Shown here: positions 56,292-64,000 of the stretch, in pieces
Layout of the letters: every line of letters begins with the position of its first letter
Position numbering within the stretch: position 1 is the stretch's first letter
Origin: Onthophagus taurus
Lineage: Eukaryota > Arthropoda > Insecta > Coleoptera > Scarabaeidae
Reading direction: 5' to 3'
NCBI RefSeq assembly: GCF_036711975.1
Contig: NC_091968.1
Coordinates: 5,642,001 to 5,706,000 of the forward strand
DNA length: 64,000 nucleotides
Made by a program: the position numbers and the translations under genes
Notes under the pieces: generated by a model
What the model was told of the DNA's origin: nothing
The model's input: only the letters and a program-made list of their open reading frames with translations
Database searches by the model: none

Positions 56292-57715
56292 CAGGGTGAT
56301 TCGGGAGGAAATGGAAAGATTTTAAGGACATGTCTAGGAAGCTAAAATAAGCAAAATAAGCCCATATGTTCAAATCCGATTTTCATTTGTTTGAGATATT
56401 TTGAACAATAATAATTTCAAAATTAAAGCAAAATTTATTACTAAACTAACAAACCAAAAAAACAAGTAGCATTAACTCACATTAAATTTTCGAAAACTCC
56501 ACCACCCACTTCGATACACTTATTTGCGCGTTTATAAATGGACCTGGTAGCCAGTTTCAGTGAACGATGATTCGCTCTAATGAACGCCGTAGCATTAAGA
56601 ATACGATCTAGTAGCGCATCCCTTGTGTCCACTTTCCTAGCATAAACTAAGGACTTCATCCATCCCCAAAGACAAAATCTAGGGGAGTGAGGTCCGGTGA
56701 TCTCGGTGGCCAAGTGTGCGGGCCTCCTCTGCCAATCCAGCGATCGCCGAAATGCCTATACGATATATATGATCATACGTTGTCGAATATTCAAAGGTAC
56801 ATCGTCCAATATTTCCTCTAAATGGTCTTCCAAAAAATGTAAATAACCTTCCCCAGTAAGACGGCCATCCAACACAAAAGGACCAAACAACTGATCATTT
56901 AGAATGCCGCACCATACATTAATACTAAACCGATGCCGATGTTGGAAATTGTGTTCTTGCGTGGCATGGGGATTTTCGTCCGACCATCGATGATTATTAT
57001 GGTAATTGTTAATTCCATCTCGAGTAAATTGAGCTTCATCAGAAAATAATATGCATTTAAGTAATCTTCTGTTTTCACGAGTCCATTGACAAAATTGTAG
57101 TCATAATGGATAATCGCCTTCTTGGAGATTTTATACTTTCTGCAAATGAAAAGCGTTTAAGCCTTGCCGCTTTAATGTTTTCCAAACCATTGTTTGTGTA
57201 TTGCATGCGCCTTGTACTTATTCCTGGATTATTTTCTACAACATCCAGAATATTTTCTTCATGTTCCAAACTGAGCCCTTGCTGTTTTTCAGAAACAATG
57301 CTTGCACTTGGAAACATTCCACTTTCGCCAGCACGTGTAAAAACAGTTTGAAACACTTGCCTATTAGGAATTCTTCGATTCGGAAAACGACGTCGATACT
57401 CTTCTATTGAACGAACAGTATTACCATTACAAAAACCATAAACAAACACCATATCTGCATATTCTCTATGACTGAAAATGTGAGGCATTTTTATTATTTC
57501 GTAACAATTACAACTATCACTTTAATTAACATTTTGTTTCAAATTGTCATATAGGATAACGTTGTCAAACATAACTTGATTAACTTTTTAAAAAGAAAAA
57601 CCCAATTATCTCGGAAACAAATGAAAATCGGATTTAAACATATGGGCTTATTTTGCTTATTTTAGCTTCCTAGACATGTCCTTAAAATCCTTCCATTTCC
57701 TCCCGAATCACCCTG
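56292..57715 (-). mobile_element. Mariner/IS630-class transposon with about 110-bp TIRs
   Basis: The ends CAGGGTGATTCGGGAGGAAA and its inverse are flanked by TA (56290-56291, 57716-57717); the inverted repeats run about 110 bp with few differences. The minus strand encodes an N-terminal part at 57075-57488 (MPHIFSHREYADMVFVYG, FPNRRIPNRQVFQTVF). In other frames come LFSDEAQFTRDG (first Asp), WCGILNDQLFGPFVLDGRLT and, near 56700, the ITGPHSPRFCLWGW remnant of the SPDLTPLDFxLWG block. At least two frameshifts. It inserted into the 5' end of the Jockey-like LINE. Confidence 0.85.
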
Positions 57716-57717
57716 TA

Positions 57718-58568
57718 TACAAAGCTACGACGTAAATGGTAACCGAAAACAAAATAGCCCTACAAATCAACACATTAACGAGTAGGACGAAGGATTGCTG
57801 GGATGCAGACTAACTTTAAAATATATTTACTGCCATATAAGACTTTCAGAAACATTTAGTTTTCTTCTCAACGTCTGAGAACTACTAAAAATGAGCAGAA
57901 CATTTGTAAGGGATATAACAGAGCTTAATAAAGCTTACATGGTCGATGAATGAATTTTCATGTTAAAAATGTAGTATTAATGTTATAAATACTTTTGGGA
58001 AACAAGATTGATGATGACTAAAATTATAAAGGGTAATAACAAATAACAATATGCCTCGATCGCTTAATAATTAAAAGAAAAAATATTCAATTACACTTGA
58101 CTATGAGAGGTTGGTAGAGGACGAGATTTTATTTCCGTCCCTCAAAACACCCCGATGTTTTTTGTGTTTAGTTCGTGCTTGTTGTATCTGGTTGCATTTC
58201 TCCTTCAGCCATTTCTTTATAAAACAAATAATTAAAGAATCGTTCAAAATTATCATTAAAAATCAATAAATATAATAGATTAAAGAATATTTTAGAATCA
58301 TTAAAATTTCTTTTAGGATCGATTAAAACATTCTTTTTCTTAATGATTAGTCTAGACGGTTTAACAGTAGCGCACCTAATAAGGATTATCTAAGTCAAGT
58401 AACTGTCTTCCGATTGAGTGTAATGTTAGTTTTCAGTAAAATAGAACGGCTCTCTTCAATTGGAAGCAAACGAGCCGCTTTAAAACGCTCTTTAAGGCCT
58501 TTTAAGAAACCGTTAAAACAAAAAGAAAGAAAAAAGAAATTAATCACAACTTTTCTATCTTAAGCAAT
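57718..58568. other. Intergenic, 3' of the NDK gene
   Basis: No gene recognised. Short AT-rich direct repeats (AATCATTAAAA-type, 58240-58340). Confidence 0.4.
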
Positions 58569-58574
58569 TTTATT
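58569..58574 (-). promoter_or_regulatory. Poly(A) signal AATAAA of the mitochondrial NDK gene
   Basis: AATAAA on the minus strand, nine nucleotides after the stop. Confidence 0.45.
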
Positions 58575-58582
58575 GATTTTTT

Positions 58583-59179
58583 CTAGTTTTCCGATTCGGA
58601 ATAAACCCAAGGGTATTGATTCATATCGTAATCAAGAATTTCTCCCGGTTTGAACCAAGTTTTAACTTCGTAGTCGGCCGCTTGAACATCACTCGATCCG
58701 TGAATCATGTTTCGGTCCAAATCCAAACAAAAATCGCCCCGGATTGTCCCAGGATTTGATTTCATCGGGTGCGTTTGGCCCACCATCGCGCGGCTTACTT
58801 CGACGACGTTTTTTCCCTCCCAAATCATTGGAACTACCGGGCCACTTTTAATATACTCCAATAATCCCGGAAAAAATTTCTTATCTACATGCTCGTGGTA
58901 ATGAGATCTGATGATTTGTTCGCTGGCTGATAATATTTTAATCCCGGCCAATTTGAATCCGCGCTCTTCAAAGCGCGAAATGATTGCGCCAATTTTTCCT
59001 CGTTGAACCCCGTCCGGTTTAACCATTAAAAAGGTTTTTTCGCATGGTGAAAATTTTTTTGGTTTATCCAATTTTGGCGGGGTTATATGAAATCCTCTTT
59101 TCATTAAATGAAATGGTTTTAATTTGGATAATAACATAATGGACGAATTCATTTTTTGATAATAATAAGACATTGACAA
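58583..59179 (-). CDS. Nucleoside diphosphate kinase, mitochondrial type
   Basis: A single open frame of 198 residues encodes an NDK, which transfers the gamma-phosphate from NTPs to NDPs through a phospho-His. Residues 1-45 are basic and Ser-rich with few acids (LLSKLKPFHLMKRGFHITPP), which suggests a mitochondrial presequence as in NME4. The NDK core starts KTFLMVKPDGVQRGKIG (Lys54). It includes FFPGLLEYIKSGPVVPMIWE, AMVGQTHPMKSNPGTIRGDF with the nucleotide-binding Arg and Thr, and RNMIHGSSD with the active His at about 160, all intact. It ends ILDYDMNQYPWVY. An alternative start is the Met at residue 10. There is no intron, which is unlike many insect NDK genes and could mean retrocopy origin. 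Confidence 0.93.
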   Translation of the reverse strand: MSMSYYYQKMNSSIMLLSKLKPFHLMKRGFHITPPKLDKPKKFSPCEKTFLMVKPDGVQRGKIGAIISRFEERGFKLAGIKILSASEQIIRSHYHEHVDKKFFPGLLEYIKSGPVVPMIWEGKNVVEVSRAMVGQTHPMKSNPGTIRGDFCLDLDRNMIHGSSDVQAADYEVKTWFKPGEILDYDMNQYPWVYSESEN

Positions 59180-59435
59180 AAAATAAAGCTGTCAGGGAAA
59201 AAGAAAATGTTGACAAATTGTTTTTGAGAAAGTTGTTGATTGTTGTCAAGTTGAGCGTTAATTATCTCCTATTTAAAGAGACTTAGATGAGTGCAAAAAA
59301 GTGGTCGGGTTTAATAAAGAATTCTACTTCTTTCTCTTTTATTCTCTTTTAAAAGTGTGTCAATTTTGTTATAAAAGTGTGCCTATTTTGCTCATTTTTT
59401 CTAACTTGGTATGTGAAACAGGTTATTTTAAAATT

Positions 59436-59615
59436 ATGGAAATGAATAATGAATATAAAAATATAGGGGCTTTAAATGGTCATTACGATGCAGCATTTCC
59501 TGTCGGGTATATAATGAAAAACAGTCCGCACCACCCTTTTATAGAATCAGCGATGCATAAACCGTGTTTCCGGTTTCAAAAAAAAAAGAGAAAAACTAAA
59601 AACACGGTGCATTAA
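59436..59615 (+). CDS. Possible 59-residue smORF
   Basis: ATG (59436) to TAA. It begins MEMNNEYKNIGALNGHYDAA and has a basic tail QKKKRKTKN. No membrane helix, no repeats and no recognised family. It could be a short gene or exon reading on the opposite strand from the NDK gene, or a chance frame. Confidence 0.25.
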   Translation: MEMNNEYKNIGALNGHYDAAFPVGYIMKNSPHHPFIESAMHKPCFRFQKKKRKTKNTVH

Positions 59616-59639
59616 ATTCTTAGTAAACTCTCGACATGA

Positions 59640-61043
59640 ATTTTAATAGATTTAAAAGAATTTTATTCTAAGTGCTTTCACAAGATTTTTATTATCACAT
59701 GTTATACAAATTACAAAAGCGTTAAATTAAACTTTAAACAAATCTTAATGTTTCAAAACACGTTATTTTTTTTCAATCAACAAATTTTATTATTAGTTGT
59801 TACGTTAAAATTGTGTTGCCACATCGTAAACGAGAAAACGAAAACCTTGCAAAATAAAGTTTGGTTCGTTTAAACTTTAAAGGAAAAAGGAAACATTTCG
59901 TAAAAAAGAAATAAATAAAATTAACGTTACGGACGGTTTCTCATCGTTAATTACACATTTCGCACTTTTTATTGGGAATTGGGAAATTTTATTAGTTCTT
60001 TTAACTAATTGGTGCACTTAAGAAAAGTAGTTAAAACTGGTTAGGTAAAGCTTCCTCTTAATTAAAAGACCAATTAATTTTCTTTATATATAAATTGGTA
60101 ATTTTCACGCAATCGTAATAAATCTAAGACGGTTTAAACAAGTTGTAAATTAATCTGCGCATACAGAGGGATTTCCCCTTTTTATTTTCTTTACCAACTT
60201 CCTTGTTAAATAGGAGCCGATCATTTTCTATGCGATTTAATTTCGTAATAAAACCTCTTAGAATACTATATAACGGCCGACTTGTCATCTCTTGTGGAAA
60301 TATAATTATCTTCAACTTGGTGGCGAGTTGATCGACCAAGAAGTAATCGGATAGTCTCGGTTAAGGGTCGGCTTTCAGAATCTTTATATCAAAACTTAAG
60401 ATTAAATTTTAAAAAATTAATATTATCTTTAAATCTTTTAGCATTTTACAACATTTATATAAAAATGGGTCAACCGAATTAAGGGAAGGTCCTTTGCGGC
60501 CGAGATACTACAATTGATGCAATATTATATGATCCCTACTTAACCAAACACAATCATCTATTTTCCTTTCAAGTTAAACCGAGCTCGTTTAACTAGAAGG
60601 AAAATTATACAATCAAGGTGGGAATCCACAATGAAATTTTTGTCTCATGAAAATTTCCAATAAGTTTTGAGTTCCGACACAAGAAGTGAAGGATAAAATA
60701 CATAAACTTCGTTGCCAATTCCAGAGCATTAACAGGAAACGAAAACACACTAAAAGCGGCCTTTAAACTTTTAGATAGACAATTTTAAACTTCATAGATG
60801 TACCAATGGTGGTAATAAAACAACAATTGATTCATTGGCAAGTTTAATCATACATTTTTTATATATATTTGCACTGAAAGAAATAGATTTGTACGAGTCG
60901 TATTATAGAAATAATATTATACATGCAGCAATTCATTGTATACATGCTGCAATTCATTGTATTATATTCATTATATTTATTGTACAGAATACAATCTTCG
61001 CTGTCACTTTTCGTAGTAAAATATTATACCTTATAGTATATTT
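59640..61043. other. Intergenic, partly repetitive
   Basis: No gene was seen. 60475-60605 (GCGGCCGAGATACTACAATTG...) is a relative of the repeat at 63690-64000. A local duplication CATGCAGCAATTCATTGTATA occurs at 60922-60960. Otherwise AT-rich. Confidence 0.4.
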
Positions 61044-61860
61044 TTAGTGCATAGTACAATCCATTTCTCTCAGTGTGTATTGCCATCGAACATCTTCATG
61101 GTGGAAATATTGTATAAATGCCAGTTGTACATCTTTGGCTTCCAAATTTCCGCGAAGCTTAGGATTAACTTGTAAATTAATCCTGAACGTCTGGTCTCCA
61201 TTGTCCTGGTTGTATTGTACCATTTTCGTGATATTCCACATCGAAGCTACCATAAGGAGCGTCATTTGTCATCCATTACTACCATCTTTTAGTTCTGGCG
61301 TTCTGATTGGCTAGTAGATGGGTTTATCTATAAGATAAATTTAACTAAAAGATGGTAGTAATGGACCTAAGGCTCGTTACTACCATCTTCTGGTTAAGCT
61401 ATCTAAGGGATTATTACCAAGGTTACGGCTGTTTTACGCGCTCTCATTGGCTAGTAGATGGGTTTATCTATTAGATAAATTTAACTAAAAGATGGTAGTA
61501 ATAGACCTAAAGCTCGTTACTACCATCTTCTGGTTAAGCTATCTAAGGGATTATTACCATGGTTACGGCTATTTTACGCGCTCTGATTGGCTAGTAGATG
61601 GGTTTATCTATTAGATAAATTTATCTAAAAGATGGTAGTAATAGACCTAAGTACACGAAATCTAATTGACGCTAAACCACAAGCATTCTGAATTGATCTG
61701 CGTGCCCGTGATAGTTGTATATGGTTTCATGGCAAAAGCGTCATCAGCTACGATTATAAAGGCAACTGGCTTAGTTTGTCCTGGTAGTGGTCTAGGTTGT
61801 GGAAATTTTTCAAAAAGAAAGGAAGCATCCATTAAATCCATCAGAAATTAGTCCAAAGTT
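61044..61860 (-). pseudogene. PIF/Harbinger transposase remnant
   Basis: On the minus strand 61655-61855 encodes, across a frameshift, PLPGQTKPVAFIIVADDAFA and MKPYTT, which resembles the DDE_Tnp_4 (HARBI1-like) block with a catalytic Asp. At 61044-61280, NDAPYGSFDVEYHENGTIQP, then after a frameshift KLRGNLEAKDVQLAFIQYF, resembles the C-terminus. The sequence between is replaced by the three MITE copies at 61272-61648. Assignment is from memory of the family. Confidence 0.55.
61272..61648. repeat. Three tandem MITE copies (about 140-bp period)
   Basis: Units end at 61368, 61508 and 61648 with AAAAGATGGTAGTAAT(A/G)GACCT. The second and third are full-length; the first lacks its left 40 bases. 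Terminal repeats are TTACTACCATCTT and AAGATGGTAGTAA. Internal sequences such as CTAGTAGATGGGTTTATCTA are almost identical. A related single copy is at 51771-51908. Confidence 0.85.
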
Positions 61861-62167
61861 CCAGCATGCAATTGTAATTGTAGTACAAGCTTCTACTATG
61901 TTTAGGTGATTTAATGACAACGTGTTTGCCTTCCAGTTACAATATGTATATTAACAACTGTGGAAACAGCATATTCAGAAACACCTTATATCATGAGAGA
62001 AAAATTTCTGTACTCGGGTGTTTCACAGAAATATCTATGTTCTGTGGAAACCCATCTTACAAGTAACACTAGGGAAGTGCCACGACGATTTGCTTGAAAC
62101 TTGATATACAAGTAGTGTGTGGAAAAACATTCGACACTTATATCGTCATATCTACCTGATCACTGTT

Positions 62168-62259
62168 TTAACACGTTGACTGCCGCGGGTATATCACGCG
62201 CATTACTACACTACAGAAGTGTGTACCAGTTTGGATACACACGGCAGTCAACGTGTTAA
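62168..62259. mobile_element. Tiny TTAA-ended element
   Basis: TTAACACGTTGACTGCCG at 62168 is inverted as CGGCAGTCAACGTGTTAA ending at 62259, total 92 bp. The TTAA ends are typical of piggyBac-type MITEs. Confidence 0.7.
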
Positions 62260-62429
62260 GGGTAAAAATCGCCCTTTCTGATTTTGAAGATAATTTCTCT
62301 TATTTTTACGATTGTTGGGAAATCATGTCACTAGAAAATGAGGATAATTTTAAGGCGGATTTCTAGAAAAATGATTAATATCAAAAACTACCCCTAACAG
62401 TAACGAATCATGCAAACTTATCACTACAA

Positions 62430-62895
62430 GTTGTAATGCATGTAAAAACTTTGTACAAAGCATACAATATATGTTGGGATATGTTATATTTTTACAAACT
62501 TTTGAACAAGTGTGATTCTCCAATGCTTCTTGGTTCTATATGTGTTCATGTTCCTCCGAGATTACTTCACTTTGACTTTCTATTTACGACATCTACTCCT
62601 AGAACCAATGCCTGTCAAAACTGTCCTTTATTGAGAATGGCAAGATCAGCAAATCGTGTTAACATAGATCTGTTTCAGCATTCTTTTCTATGCGTTTAAA
62701 AAACTGCTCTTTGCTGCAGTTGGTGTGTTGGCTCTTTAGTTTTTTCTTTTTGATTCACTTTTGTACCATTAATATTAATTCATTATTGTTATTGTGAACT
62801 GTAATTTTATTTGTATACTATTGGTTGTTTGTGTTACATTGTTATTGGGTTCGACCTGTTTCTATACCCACATGAGATAAATAAATAAATATTAG
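62430..62895 (+). mobile_element. LINE 3' end (Jockey/CR1-like)
   Basis: The frame 62436-62699 has YKLLNKCDSPMLLGSICVHV and TPRTNACQNCPLLRMARSAN, the typical C-terminal region of Jockey/CR1 RT. The 3' UTR ends in GATAAATAAATAAATATT. The 5' part is missing. Confidence 0.65.
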
Positions 62896-63079
62896 CAACA
62901 AAATCAGGCAAATTAACATCCGATCTTGCCATTAGTTGGTTCAAACACCTTTTTTTATCAAACACCCGGGAAAACTCTGTTCTTTTGTTGATATTTTTGT
63001 TGAATATTGATAAAAGTTATAAAAACATCTAAATTTTTCATCCAAATTTCAATTCATTCGGCCACTGGATGTTTATACT

Positions 63080-63328
63080 TTGAAACCTTGGAAGAATTTT
63101 TTAAGACAATTGTTTAATATTGTTATGCTGTATAATTATGATATAAAATTACATTTAAGGAACAACATCCTCAAAATACAGTCTTTATTACACAACCAGT
63201 TTTCCTCTCCGAGATTTAAGAATATATTTCAATACGCTTGGTGGAAATGTGAGTATATTGCAGAAAAGCCCGACAAATGCGAAACTCCTGCGGACGTCTG
63301 TTTCAAAAACTGTAAAAATTTGTGTTAA
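63080..63328 (+). pseudogene. Fragment of a transposon-encoded protein, unclassified
   Basis: The frame 63080-63328 contains LRNNILKIQSLLHNQFSSPR and FKNIFQYAWWKCEYI, a helical segment I recall from transposon-encoded proteins of insects but cannot name. No further domains were found nearby. Confidence 0.3.
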
Positions 63329-63689
63329 CTTTGCAATGATATGGCAATAATTAAATGTGCTTGGTGTTTGACATCAATGTACATTACTGTACTAATTTTA
63401 ATGTATAGGTCAAAAAGCACTCCAATGGGATGAGAACCCTAGCTCACGTCTACGTCGTTCATCCTGGGTAGCGCTAACCATAAGAAAGGTAAAATAATCA
63501 AACCAAAATCGGAAAGAGTGTTTTCTACCCTTAAAACGACGATCGGGCAGATATGACGATATACTTACATATCGAAGAAAATCGCCGTATGGCATTTCCC
63601 TAGTGTTACTTGTTAGATAAATTTGTCATAAAACAAACATCTCATGAGATTTTAGTCTCCTTGTGGACACCTAGCTTTACAATTTTATT

Positions 63690-64000
63690 GTGCGAGGTTG
63701 CTAGCGGACGAGACCGTACAATTGAGATAATATTGTACTGCCTCGGTCACAAGCAACCTCGGCTTAATTAAATCATACGGTTTTGAAATCTCCAGTTTTC
63801 TGTCGAAATAGCATCAATGTAGAGACTCAGCTGCAAGCCACCTCGACGTAACTAAAAGGGAAAATATACAATTACGATTAATTATGCCGAGGTTCCTAGC
63901 GGTCGAGACCATACAATGAAGACAATATTGTACCGCCCTCGGTCGCAAGCGACCTCGGATTAATTAAACCATACAGTTTTAAAATCTGCAGATTTCTATC
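63690..64000. repeat. Tandem repeat of about 190-bp period
   Basis: GCGAGGTTGCTAGCGGACGA at 63690 recurs as CCGAGGTTCCTAGCGGTCGA at 63882, each followed by ACAAT..A..ATAATATTGTA(C/T)(C/T)GCC and CTCGG...AGCAACCTCGG (or CGACCTCGG) with inverted halves. The second unit runs to the window edge. A diverged relative is at 60475-60605. Confidence 0.7.

Noticed and set aside
61666..61851. Plus-strand frame of 61 residues
   Set aside because: Antisense of the Harbinger DDE block at 61655-61855.

Overview
This is a eukaryotic, AT-rich, intron-containing window, almost certainly from an insect. A beetle is my best guess, but nothing in the sequence settles the order. The evidence is short GT-AG introns, insect-type Jockey/CR1/R1-like LINEs, a Penelope element, Tc1/mariner, hAT, PIF/Harbinger and TTAA-ended DNA elements, and a canonical eukaryotic tRNA-Glu. 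Well over half of the window is transposon-derived and heavily nested.

Layout. 465-1662 (+) holds the last four exons of the exocyst subunit Sec3/EXOC1. 1944-3194 is a complete but broken Tc1 element, followed by LINE fragments on both strands to about 6420. 7479-20665 (-) holds a block of rapidly evolving Cys- and Glu-rich proteins: ORF A (20183-20665), ORF B (two exons, 18423-20160), and a 3.35 kb exon C (7479-10832) that may be the 3' exon of B across a 7.6 kb intron full of transposons. That intron carries a Jockey-like LINE with a triplicated RT segment, a Penelope element and a MITE. 21043-26100 is a LINE with a younger LINE, a solo LTR and a MITE inserted in it. 26910-29662 (+) encodes an unrecognised 898-aa low-complexity protein. 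29811-31501 is a foldback mariner relative, then another LINE with a nested foldback element.

34657-36460 (+) is a paralogue of exon C. It lies 174 bp upstream of an NME5-like gene (NDK fold plus Dpy-30 helix pair, 36635-42643), whose 5 kb intron contains hairpin repeats, a satellite of about 300 bp, a decayed transposon and a tRNA-Glu gene. 42740-46450 is a composite repeat interrupted by an IS630/Tc1-class element. 46584-47615 carries two tandem 59-aa membrane micropeptide genes and a divergent 44-aa membrane smORF. 47700-48250 looks like the 5' end of a gene. From 49779 to 57715 there are transposon remains (DUF7869-like, hAT, an RNase H LINE, a Jockey-like LINE, and a mariner element with long TIRs). 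58583-59179 (-) is a mitochondrial-type nucleoside diphosphate kinase. The rest to 64000 is mostly repeats, including a Harbinger remnant with three tandem MITEs.

How the genes relate. Sec3 (exocytosis) and the mitochondrial NDK are housekeeping genes. NME5 orthologues elsewhere are axonemal radial-spoke proteins, so the adjacent Cys-rich gene and its relatives could be sperm or cilium proteins. That functional link is inference only.
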